Below, one piece after another: positions 1 to 5,714 of a DNA stretch of 7,083 nt. Origin of the DNA: Kiloniellaceae bacterium (GTDB lineage Bacteria > Pseudomonadota > Alphaproteobacteria > Kiloniellales > Kiloniellaceae). Positions within the stretch are counted from its first letter, which is position 1. Each line of letters starts with the position of its first letter. The stretch covers positions 1-7,083 of the forward strand of contig JAJFGM010000588.1 of NCBI GenBank assembly GCA_021776145.1. Reading direction: 5' to 3'. The notes under the pieces are model-generated. The model did no database searches, was not told where the DNA came from, and saw only the letters and a list, made by a program, of their open reading frames with translations. A program made the translations under genes and the position numbers.

Positions 1-19
1 TGCCTTCGAAACAGCTCAT
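1..19 (-). CDS. 5' end of an unidentified gene leaving the left edge
   Basis: On the minus strand an ATG lies at 19-17, 33 nt after the stop codon of the glutamine-synthetase-like gene, and six codons (Met-Ser-Cys-Phe-Glu-Gly) are visible before the window ends. The case for a real start is the well-placed ribosome binding site GGAGGGG at 33-27, seven bases before the ATG, and the short same-strand spacing, which suggests co-transcription with the ligase. Six residues cannot identify a product. In several amine-utilisation clusters a glutamine-synthetase-like gene is followed by a class I glutamine amidotransferase-like hydrolase or an oxidoreductase; that is only a guess from context here. 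Confidence 0.45.
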
Positions 20-26
20 TTTCCCA

Positions 27-33
27 CCCCTCC
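27..33 (-). promoter_or_regulatory. Ribosome binding site for the left-edge gene
   Basis: Read on the minus strand this is GGAGGGG, complementary to the 16S rRNA 3' end, with a seven-base gap to the ATG at 19. It is the main reason for calling a gene start there. Confidence 0.5.
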
Positions 34-52
34 AAACCGTTGCGGCGGCACC

Positions 53-1420
53 TCAGATGATCTCGAAGTAACGCTGCATTTCCCAATCGGTGATGGCCTT
101 GCGGAACTCGCGCTCTTCCCATTCTCGGGTCGCGGCGTAATGCTCGACGAAGGCGTCGCCGAAGAGCTCGCGCGCGGCTTTGGAGCGTTTCAGACGGCCG
201 GCGGCCTCGAAGAGCGTGGCCGGCAGGCTGCGCTTGGTTGGCACCTTCTTGTCGTAGGCGTTGCCGACGATCCCGGCATCGGGCTCGATGCGGTTTTCGA
301 TGCCCCAAAGACCGGATCCGATGGCGGCGGCCAGGGCTATGTAGGGATTGATGTCGGCGGCGGCGATGCGGTACTCGACGCGTTGCGATTTCGCCGATCC
401 GGGAATGGCGCGCAGCGCGCAGGTGCGGTTCTCGACACCCCAGGTGGCGGCGGTCGGGGCCCAGAACCCCGGTATCAGACGGGTGAAGCTGTTGACCGTC
501 GGCGCCACCATCGACAGCAGCTCGGGCATCAGGGCCTGCTGGCCGCCGATGAAATGCCGCATGGCATCGGACATATTGTGTGCCTGCGCCGGATCGTGAA
601 AGACCGAGCCACCGTCCTGGTTCTGCAACGAGATATGAATGTGGCCGGATTGTCCCGGCCAGTCCGGCGACCATTTGGCCATGAAGGTCGCCATCCAGCC
701 GGCGCGCTGCGCCAGGACCTTGGTAAAGGTCTTGAAGAGCGCCGCCTTGTCGGCGCCGCGCAGGGCCTCGTCGACGGCGATGGCGGCTTCTATGACGCCC
801 GGGCCGGTCTCGGTGTGCAGGCCTTCCAGTTCCATGTCCATTTCGTTGCAGGCCGACAACAGCGCCTCGTAGAACTCCGAGTGCACCGAGTTGCGCAGCG
901 TCGAATAGCCGAACGAGCCCGGCGTGATGGGGCGCAAATCGCGGTAGGCTTTTTCGCGCACGCTGTCGGGCGTCTCCTCGAAGACGAAAAACTCGAACTC
1001 GCAGGCGGCGGAGACCCGGTAGCCCAGGCCCGCGGCACGTTCAAGCACGCGGCGCAACGTGCCGCGCGGGCAGACGGCCTCGTGCGGACCGATGAACTCG
1101 GCGAGGAAAAGCAGGCTGTCTTCCTCGAAGGGCAGTTCGCGGCAGGTCTCGGGCAGCAGTCGCACGGCGGCGTCGGGATAGCCGGTGTGCCAGCCGGTGA
1201 TCTTGACGTTGTCGTAGAGCTGGTCGTCGGAGTCCCAGCCCAGAACCACGTCGCAAAAGCTGAAGCCGCCGTCGAGCGCCGAGAGGAACTTGTCCCGCGA
1301 CATGTACTTGCCGCGCAGGATGCCGTCGGTGTCGAAAACCCCGACCTTGATATAGTCCAGCCCGCGTTCCTCGATGATCTGCCGTGCATCGGCTGCGGTC
1401 TTGACCTCGCTGGCTTCCAT
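53..1420 (-). CDS. Glutamine-synthetase-family ligase (gamma-glutamyl amine ligase type)
   Basis: A complete 455-residue member of the glutamine synthetase family, which activates glutamate with ATP and ligates it to ammonia or an amine in the cytoplasm. Visible landmarks are a beta-grasp N-terminal region with VGVFDTDGILRGKYM (26-40), the metal/ATP-site acidic motif CEFEFF (140-145), ETGPGVIEAAI (204-214), the histidine motif SGHIHIS (258-264), NSFTRL followed by PGFWAPTAATWG (310-328), NRTCALR (331-337) and EYRIAAADINPY (349-360). The C-terminal adenylylation segment of classical GlnA is absent. The sequence looks closer to the PuuA / gamma-glutamylanilide synthase (TdnQ, AtdA1) / IpuC branch than to housekeeping GlnA, which is a family judgement and not proof of substrate. 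The start is fixed by GGAGGAG at 1431-1425, four bases before the ATG. It lies on the same strand as, and 93 nt after, the LysR gene, and may be followed by a co-transcribed gene at 19. Confidence 0.88.
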   Translation of the reverse strand: MEASEVKTAADARQIIEERGLDYIKVGVFDTDGILRGKYMSRDKFLSALDGGFSFCDVVLGWDSDDQLYDNVKITGWHTGYPDAAVRLLPETCRELPFEEDSLLFLAEFIGPHEAVCPRGTLRRVLERAAGLGYRVSAACEFEFFVFEETPDSVREKAYRDLRPITPGSFGYSTLRNSVHSEFYEALLSACNEMDMELEGLHTETGPGVIEAAIAVDEALRGADKAALFKTFTKVLAQRAGWMATFMAKWSPDWPGQSGHIHISLQNQDGGSVFHDPAQAHNMSDAMRHFIGGQQALMPELLSMVAPTVNSFTRLIPGFWAPTAATWGVENRTCALRAIPGSAKSQRVEYRIAAADINPYIALAAAIGSGLWGIENRIEPDAGIVGNAYDKKVPTKRSLPATLFEAAGRLKRSKAARELFGDAFVEHYAATREWEEREFRKAITDWEMQRYFEII

Positions 1421-1469
1421 TTCGCTCCTCCGGCTTGAGACTGGGTGCGGGGCAACTGCCTTGCCTCGG

Positions 1470-1498
1470 CGAATAGAGCAAAGTGCCGTGGCGGTAAA
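1470..1498 (-). promoter_or_regulatory. Weak candidate promoter for the ligase gene
   Basis: In the 93-nt gap between the LysR stop and the ligase start, the minus strand reads TTTACC (1498-1493), a 17-base spacer, then TATTCG (1475-1470). These match the sigma-70 consensus at four and three of six positions. The spacing is right but the hexamers are poor, so transcription from the LysR side is an equally good explanation. Confidence 0.2.
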
Positions 1499-1743
1499 CC
1501 CTGAAGTCGCGGCTCAGCCCGCCGGAGGCCGGGTCAACTCGCTGCTGGCAAAAAAACCGCGGCAGAAGTCCATGAAGGCCTCGGCGCGCAGCGACAGCCT
1601 GGCGCCACGCGTGCGTGCCAGAACCACCTGTGCCGGCGCGAAGTCCTCGACCAGGGGACGGGCGACGAGTTTGCGGCCGCCATAGTCACGGTCGCCGCGG
1701 TGCGGCGCGCTGAGCAGCGAGAAGCAGTCGCCGTTGGCGGCTA

Positions 1744-1774
1744 GTGGCGTTCCACAGAGATTATGGCGGTTTCA
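1744..1774 (+). repeat. Left terminal inverted repeat of the element
   Basis: It begins GTGGCGTTCCAC and ends GGCGGTTTCA, and matches the reverse complement of 1974-2004 over all 31 bases (34 if the shared CTAG is counted). The outer 12 bases are themselves an interrupted dyad (GTGG, four bases, CCAC), a possible transposase recognition tip. Confidence 0.93.
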
Positions 1775-1779
1775 TGGGA

Positions 1780-1866
1780 GCCAATCGTCCCTCTGGGTAG
1801 GCGCGCTGCGCAGCGCGATGCGGGACATCGGGCAAGTAGCGCAACGCCCCCAGAGGGACGATTGGC
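1780..1866. repeat. Internal hairpin arm A of the element
   Basis: A perfect 18-bp inverted repeat, GCCAATCGTCCCTCTGGG at 1780-1797 and its reverse complement at 1849-1866, encloses a 16-bp palindrome CGCGCTGCGCAGCGCG (1802-1817) and a small hairpin CGATG/CATCG (1816-1820, 1826-1830). In single-stranded DNA or RNA the left half of the element could fold into one long arm. Confidence 0.85.
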
Positions 1867-1885
1867 CCCACCGAAGGCCGCGATC

Positions 1886-1964
1886 TTTTGCCCGCCTGCC
1901 GCGTTGCGGGTTGCTTGTGGTGGTTGGCACCACCGCGTAACCCGCGCCTTGCCGGCGGGCAAAA
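1886..1964. repeat. Internal hairpin arm B of the element
   Basis: TTTTGCCCGCC (1886-1896) pairs with GGCGGGCAAAA (1954-1964). Inside it GCGGGTT (1906-1912) pairs with AACCCGC (1939-1945), and inside that GTGGTG (1917-1922) pairs with CACCAC (1928-1933). This gives a stacked hairpin for the right half. Together with the terminal repeats and arm A it predicts a three-way-junction shape. Confidence 0.8.
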
Positions 1965-1973
1965 TCTTCGCGG

Positions 1974-2004
1974 TGAAACCGCCATAATCTCTGTGGAACG
2001 CCAC
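1974..2004 (-). repeat. Right terminal inverted repeat of the element
   Basis: Exact reverse complement of 1744-1774, beginning TGAAACCGCC on the plus strand and ending GGAACGCCAC, followed by TA (2005-2006). The perfect identity of the two ends argues for a recent insertion or for active maintenance of the family. Confidence 0.93.
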
Positions 2005-2782
2005 TAGACCGCGGAGGGTTTCGACATTGGCCGTGCGGTGACGCACGTTCGGCTCCTGTCCGCTGGCGAGAAAGAAGGAGCGGAAGTAATCGCGGCTATG
2101 CGGCAGATCGAGCAGGACCATCGGCACCGCGGCCAGATCGGACAGCGAAACCCGTCGTCGCGCCGCCAGGGGGTGGTCGGCGGCGAGCAGCACATAGGGC
2201 GCCAGTTCCGCGAGCCCGATCGGCTCCAGCCGTTCCGAGAGGTTGAGGTCGTAGAGCAGGGCGAGTTCGCAGGCGCCGCTGAGAAGATCGTCCTGTACGC
2301 GGTCGAGCGACGCTTCGCGGAAACCGACGGTGATATCGGGGTGGGAGCGTCCGAAGTCGGCCAGTAGAGGCGGTAGGAACACCGGCGCCAAGGTGGTGAA
2401 GCAGCCGATTTCCAGGGGGCCGCGCATGGAACCCGCCAGATCCTGAGCCCCGGCGGCAACCTCGCCGGCGTGATCGAGCAGCCGGCGGGCGTCGGCGAGA
2501 AAGCGTTGGCCGGAGCGCGTGAGCGAGAGCCCGCGGGCGCGGTGGCGGAGAAACAACTGGACGCCGAATTCGGCCTCCAGCTGCGCGATTGCCGCCGACA
2601 GGGAGGGTTGCGAAATGCGCAGGACCTGCGAGGCCGCCGTGAGTCCCCCGGCCTCGGCGACGGCGATGAAATAACGCAGTTGTTTCAAGGTGAACGCCAT
2701 GCTTTGGACTTTCAAGGCCGGATACCGGCTTGCAAGTGCCGGCGAAACTTGCCCCTGCATAGGATTTTCCGAGGATAGGGGT

Positions 2783-2808
2783 CGTCTAAATATATTTTAC
2801 AAAAGACG
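2783..2808. promoter_or_regulatory. Candidate LysR-type binding site (T-N11-A)
   Basis: CGTCT (2783-2787) and AGACG (2804-2808) form inverted arms around the AT core. Within it TAAATATATTTTA (2787-2799) fits T-N11-A with near-dyad symmetry, the loose consensus for LysR-type proteins. AT-rich sequence produces such matches easily, so the support is mainly its position in the divergent gap overlapping the likely -10 regions. Confidence 0.35.
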
Positions 2809-2862
2809 TGGGGATGGCAAGACTTCACGCGGGGCGCAGACGGGTCGCCCCTTATCTCGAGC

Positions 2863-2871
2863 AGGGGAGGG
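2863..2871 (+). promoter_or_regulatory. Ribosome binding site fixing the monooxygenase start
   Basis: AGGGGAGGG lies seven bases before ATG 2879. It decides against the in-frame upstream ATG at 2690, which overlaps the LysR start and would add 63 residues unrelated to the family. Confidence 0.8.
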
Positions 2872-2878
2872 TGACGGC

Positions 2879-4333
2879 ATGATCCGCACCGGCGAGGAAT
2901 ACCGCGAGTCGATCCGCGATGGCCGCGAGATCTGGATGAACGGCGAGAGGATCAAGGACGCACCCAGCCACCCGGCCTTCAAACCGATCATCGATGTCCG
3001 GGCGCGCATCTACGACATGGCGCACGAAGACGCCACGCGCGATGTCATGAGCTACCACGACAGCGAACGCGACGAGCGCTATGCTATCGGCTTGCGCCTG
3101 CCCAAGGAACAGCAGGACTGGCACGACAAGCGCCTGGCGGTGGACACGGTCATGCGCGACATCGGCGGTGTGGTGATCCGCGTCGGCGACGAGACCGTCG
3201 GCGAGATGTGGTCGCTGTACGACGGCGCCGACGTCCTCAACGAGGTCGACCCGCAATTCGCCCGCAACATCGAGACGCACATCTTCAAGGTCCTGCACAA
3301 CGACCCCTTCCACGTTTCGGCCAACACCGATCCCAAGGGCGACCGCTCGAAGCGGCCGCAGGACCAGGATCCCGACATGCTGCTGCACGTGGTCAAGGAA
3401 ACCGATGCCGGCCTTGTCGTGCGCGGCGCCAAGTACGAAACCGCGGCGGCCTACGCCAACCAGGCCTTCGTCAAGCCGACCATCGCCAACTGGGGCGACG
3501 CGCAGCTTTCGGACTACGCCGTTGGTTTCATCTGTGACATGAACGCCGAGGGCATCAAACATATCTGCCGCACCGGATTCACCGGCCGGGCGCCTGCGGC
3601 CGACTACCCCCTGGCCAATCGCTTCGACGAGATCGACAGCCTGGTCATCTTCGACAACGTCCTGGTGCCCTGGGAAAACGTGCTGTTCTATCGTCACACC
3701 AAGGCCGCAACCTTCATCCGCGCCACCCTGCACCGCTATTCGGCCTTTGCCTTCGTGCAGCGCATCCTGACAACGGCCGACATGCTGATCGGCGCCGCGC
3801 TTTTCAACGTGCGCCAGACCGGCCTCGACAAGCAGCAGGCCGTGCGCGAAAAGCTCGCCAACCTGGTGTGTTATCGTGAAGGCATCAACGCGCATCTGAC
3901 CGCCGCCATCGCCACCGCCGAACGCAGCCCGGCCGGCTTGTTGATGCCCAATCAGTCGCTGTTGTTCACCGGCCGCGTTTTGGCCTGCACCCAGCTGCCG
4001 CAAATGATGCATCTGACGCGCGAGCTTTGCGGTGGACAGATCTGCGTCACGCCGGACTCCGCGTCCTTCGAGGCCGAGGAACTGAAACCCTGGCTGGAGA
4101 AGTTCTATTCGGTCAACGAGAACTGGATCTCCGAGGACCGGCGCAAGCTGCTGGCGTTCGCGCGCGACCTCGTCAACTCGGACTACGCCGGTCACCGGCT
4201 GACCTTCCAGCTTTTCGCGCAGTCCCCGCCCTTCGCGCATCTGGCCGCGGTCTATAACAATTTCGACTTCTCCGGCCCCCTGGAGATCGTGCAGAATGCC
4301 GCCGGCCTGTCGGACCGGGTGATGGACCAGTAA
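2879..4333 (+). CDS. HpaB-family FADH2-dependent monooxygenase
   Basis: A 484-residue member of the 4-hydroxyphenylacetate 3-hydroxylase family: the large, reduced-flavin-using component of two-component monooxygenases. The N-terminus RTGEEYRESIRDGREIW with GERIKD and HPAF (3-34) matches the family start closely. KETDAGLVVRGAK (173-185) and ADYPLANRFDEIDSLVIFD with NVLVPWENVLFYR (241-272) are the middle-domain signatures; the rest is the helical C-terminal domain. Compared from memory with E. coli HpaB, the active-site histidine appears kept at H145 (NDPFHVSANTDP). The RTPDY segment that supplies the substrate-phenol arginine and tyrosine is replaced by WSLYDGADVL (111-120), so the substrate is probably not 4-hydroxyphenylacetate. 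No flavin reductase partner (HpaC type) is in the window; one must come from elsewhere. It is the first gene of the operon, 41 nt ahead of the RidA-like gene. Other branches of the fold (PvcC-like, chlorophenol monooxygenase, 4-hydroxybutyryl-CoA dehydratase) are possible relatives. Confidence 0.88.
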   Translation: MIRTGEEYRESIRDGREIWMNGERIKDAPSHPAFKPIIDVRARIYDMAHEDATRDVMSYHDSERDERYAIGLRLPKEQQDWHDKRLAVDTVMRDIGGVVIRVGDETVGEMWSLYDGADVLNEVDPQFARNIETHIFKVLHNDPFHVSANTDPKGDRSKRPQDQDPDMLLHVVKETDAGLVVRGAKYETAAAYANQAFVKPTIANWGDAQLSDYAVGFICDMNAEGIKHICRTGFTGRAPAADYPLANRFDEIDSLVIFDNVLVPWENVLFYRHTKAATFIRATLHRYSAFAFVQRILTTADMLIGAALFNVRQTGLDKQQAVREKLANLVCYREGINAHLTAAIATAERSPAGLLMPNQSLLFTGRVLACTQLPQMMHLTRELCGGQICVTPDSASFEAEELKPWLEKFYSVNENWISEDRRKLLAFARDLVNSDYAGHRLTFQLFAQSPPFAHLAAVYNNFDFSGPLEIVQNAAGLSDRVMDQ

Positions 4334-4352
4334 CAAGTGCCAGTAACAAGTG
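4327..4352 (+). repeat. 13-bp tandem duplication across the monooxygenase stop codon
   Basis: CCAGTAACAAGTG occurs at 4327-4339 and again at 4340-4352 with no gap. The first copy contains the last Gln codon and the TAA stop; the second repeats them in another frame. It is a slippage-type duplication that lengthens the spacer before the next gene without altering the protein. Confidence 0.9.
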
Positions 4353-4374
4353 AATTGAGTGAGGGACCGTCGTC

Positions 4375-4791
4375 ATGACGCATCAACGTTTCCGCAAGTT
4401 CAACACGGCCGACACCTATCCGGAACAGAACCTCGACAACGATCTCTGCCAGGCCGTGCGCGCCGGCAACACGGTCTATCTGCGCGGTCAGGTCGGGCAG
4501 GATTTGGCGACCCGCGAGTCGGTCGGCACCGGCGACGCCCGGGCGCAGACCGAACAGGCCATGAAGAACGTCAAGATGCTACTGGAGGAGGCCGGCTCCG
4601 AGCTCGACCATATCTGTAAGATTACCGTCTATCTGACTGACCGCGCTTACAGAGACGACGTATATCGCGAGATCGGAAAGTGGCTGAAGGGCGTCTTTCC
4701 GGTCTCGACGGGCTTGATCATAGACGGGCTTGCGCGGCCCGAATGGGTCATGGAAATCGATGTCATCGCCGTCATTCCCGACGGCAGTTGA
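4375..4791 (+). CDS. RidA/YjgF-family protein lacking the catalytic arginine
   Basis: A complete 138-residue protein of the RidA (YjgF/YER057c/UK114) family: small cytoplasmic trimers, some of which hydrolyse reactive enamines and imines to ketones and ammonia. Family features are AVRAGNTVYLRGQVGQDLAT (27-46), the helix with QTEQAMKNVKMLLEEAGSEL (58-77), ICKITVYLTDR (80-90) and the C-terminal LARPEWVMEIDVIAV (119-133). In deaminase-active members an arginine stands two residues after the FP of the FPARS-like motif; here the motif is FPVSTG (108-113) with Val110. The protein therefore belongs with the arginine-less Rid subgroups, whose activity is not established, unless another residue substitutes. 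A GAGGG ribosome site at 4361-4365 precedes ATG 4375. It lies between two oxygenase genes, recalling RutC in the Rut pyrimidine pathway and 2-aminomuconate deaminase in aminophenol pathways, both in this superfamily. Confidence 0.88.
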   Translation: MTHQRFRKFNTADTYPEQNLDNDLCQAVRAGNTVYLRGQVGQDLATRESVGTGDARAQTEQAMKNVKMLLEEAGSELDHICKITVYLTDRAYRDDVYREIGKWLKGVFPVSTGLIIDGLARPEWVMEIDVIAVIPDGS

Positions 4792-4812
4792 AGATCACCG
4801 GGAGGCTGCACT

Positions 4813-5679
4813 ATGTTGACGCCCGCGGAACGCCGTCAGTTCGACGAACAGGGTTATGTGGTCCTCAGGCAGATCGTGGCGGCGGAAAGGCTGGCTGCCC
4901 TCAGGCGGCAGATCGAGATCTGGATCGAGGAAAGCCGTGGCCACGCCGGCAACTACGGTGAAACGCCGGATGGCAAGGCGCGCTTTGATCTTGAGGTCGG
5001 TCACAGCGCGGCGCAGCCAAAGCTGCGCCGGGTCGCCAACCCGGCCGACGTCTCCGAGGACTTTCAGGGGGTGTTGTGGGACGGGCCGGTGCCCGACGCC
5101 GTTGCCGAACTGATCGGACCCGATGTGAAGTTCCACCACTGCAAGCTCAACATCAAGCTGCCCGGCATGGGAGCGCGGGTCGACTATCACCAGGACCATC
5201 CCTACGATCCGCACAGCAACGACGATGTGGTCACCAGCCTCATTCCGCTCGACACCATGAACGAAGAAAACGGCTGCCTGCGGGTCGTGCCGGGGTCGCA
5301 CAAGGAACGCTACAGCCTCTACCGGGGCGACCGCTTCGTCGGCAAGGTCAGCGACGAGGAAGCCGCTCAACTGGAGCGTCGCTCGCGCCCCATCGAGGCG
5401 CAGGCGGGCGATGTCTGCTTCATGCACACCTGGACGATGCACGGCTCGCCGGCCAACCGGTCCGCCGCGCCGCGCCGCCTGTTGATCTGCGATTATACGG
5501 CCGCCGATGCCTTTTGGCTGACGCCGCCCATGGTGCCGTCGATCCATTCCGGACGCATCGTGCGCGGCCGGCCCTCGCGGGTGGCCCGTCTCAAGGCGTC
5601 CACCATCGAACTGCCGCCGCGCTACGAAGACGACTCTTTCTTCGGCGTGCAGGGCCAAGAAACCGCGCAAGGCGGCTGA
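4813..5679 (+). CDS. PhyH-family Fe(II)/2-oxoglutarate dioxygenase
   Basis: A 288-residue protein of the phytanoyl-CoA dioxygenase (PhyH) family, which hydroxylates substrates with Fe(II), O2 and 2-oxoglutarate. It opens with the typical LTPAERRQFDEQGYVVLRQ (2-20). The iron facial triad is visible: YHQDHPY gives H126 and D128, and TWTMHGSPANRS gives H210. R221, eleven residues on, is in the place of the 2-oxoglutarate carboxylate ligand. The strand ENGCLRVVPGSHK (152-164) and the cupin turn AQAGDVCFMHTW (197-207) are also characteristic. Everything needed for catalysis appears present. The substrate is unknown; bacterial members act on acyl-CoA, amino acids, ectoine-like compounds and small metabolites. 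GGGAGG at 4800-4805 sits seven bases before the ATG, and the gene begins 21 nt after the RidA-like stop, so it is almost certainly co-transcribed. Confidence 0.9.
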   Translation: MLTPAERRQFDEQGYVVLRQIVAAERLAALRRQIEIWIEESRGHAGNYGETPDGKARFDLEVGHSAAQPKLRRVANPADVSEDFQGVLWDGPVPDAVAELIGPDVKFHHCKLNIKLPGMGARVDYHQDHPYDPHSNDDVVTSLIPLDTMNEENGCLRVVPGSHKERYSLYRGDRFVGKVSDEEAAQLERRSRPIEAQAGDVCFMHTWTMHGSPANRSAAPRRLLICDYTAADAFWLTPPMVPSIHSGRIVRGRPSRVARLKASTIELPPRYEDDSFFGVQGQETAQGG

Positions 5680-5714
5680 CGTCAAAGGCGCGGATCTGGG
5701 GGAGACAAACAACC

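Larger units (their letters stand above)
1744..2004. mobile_element. 261-bp MITE-like element with TA target duplication
   Basis: The element is bounded by perfect 31-bp inverted repeats (1744-1774 and 1974-2004) flanked by TA at 1742-1743 and 2005-2006 within CTAG on both sides. TA duplication inside CTAG is the known preference of IS630-family transposases (IS630-Tc1-mariner group), so the element is best read as a non-autonomous miniature transposon mobilised in trans by such an enzyme. A 4-bp CTAG duplication would give the same repaired sequence and cannot be excluded. There is no transposase. The interior is almost entirely nested inverted repeats. It adds a net 263 bp, so it shifts the frame of the host LysR gene. 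Short open frames on both strands (about 74 codons each) are consequences of the symmetry, not recognisable proteins. Confidence 0.88.
1514..2700 (-). pseudogene. LysR-type transcriptional regulator interrupted by a mobile element
   Basis: The 5' part (2700-2005) encodes an intact winged helix-turn-helix, starting MAFTLKQLRYFIAVAEAGG with AASQVLRISQPSLSAAIAQLE as recognition region (residues 22-42), a linker helix, and an effector domain from about residue 93. At codon 232 the frame enters a 261-bp element (1744-2004) and stops at TAG 1743-1741. The missing 3' part lies beyond it at 1740-1514, reading on from ANGDCFSLLSAPHRGDRDYG to PPAG and a TGA. Removing the element plus one target copy joins the frame as ETLRGL-AANGDCFSLL and gives exactly 308 codons (307 residues), normal for the family. 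The surviving frame makes a 319-residue chimera: 232 native residues plus 87 from the element. Met at 2700 is preferred over an upstream ATG at 2760 because the family fold begins there. It is divergent from the monooxygenase operon, the usual arrangement for a LysR protein and its target. Confidence 0.9.
2701..2878. promoter_or_regulatory. Divergent regulatory region between LysR gene and operon
   Basis: This 178-bp gap between two diverging starts holds several dyads: GCCGG-ATA-CCGGC (2717-2729), GCAAGT/ACTTGC with a nine-base gap (2732-2737, 2747-2752), and an AT-rich core at 2787-2801. The AT core contains TATATT at 2791-2796, a possible plus-strand -10 box, but no good -35 box at 16-18 bases upstream, as is common at activator-dependent promoters. 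On the minus strand TTGCCA (2820-2815) is a fair -35 for the LysR gene, with A/T-rich -10 candidates (for example TAAAAT) 15 or more bases on. The arrangement is typical of a LysR-regulated divergent promoter; exact start sites are not determined. Confidence 0.55.

Noticed and set aside
140..1438. 432-codon plus-strand open frame opposite the ligase gene
   Set aside because: It is the antisense shadow of the glutamine-synthetase-family gene; it has no family motifs and low-complexity Gly/Ala/Val-rich content typical of reverse-strand reading of GC-rich genes.
1761..1987. Pair of 74-codon open frames on opposite strands inside the element, both starting MAVS
   Set aside because: The matching starts arise from the identical terminal inverted repeats; neither frame resembles a protein family or has a ribosome site. 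They are by-products of the symmetry.
1744..2004. Complete insertion sequence with its own transposase
   Set aside because: At 261 bp with no transposase motif it is too short; it fits a non-autonomous element.
2701..2760. 20-residue N-terminal extension of the LysR protein from ATG at 2760
   Set aside because: The LysR fold begins at MAFTLKQLRYF from position 2700, and the extension would consume most of the divergent regulatory region.
2690..2878. 63-residue N-terminal extension of the monooxygenase from ATG 2690
   Set aside because: It would overlap the LysR start and the regulatory dyads, has no family similarity, and a strong ribosome site precedes ATG 2879, where the HpaB family similarity begins.
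2852..4336. 494-codon minus-strand open frame opposite the monooxygenase
   Set aside because: Long antisense frames are common in high-GC coding DNA. The plus strand here is a clear HpaB-family protein, and the antisense product has no recognisable motifs.
4795..5712. 305-codon minus-strand open frame opposite the dioxygenase
   Set aside because: Antisense shadow; the plus strand carries the full iron-binding triad and a proper ribosome site.
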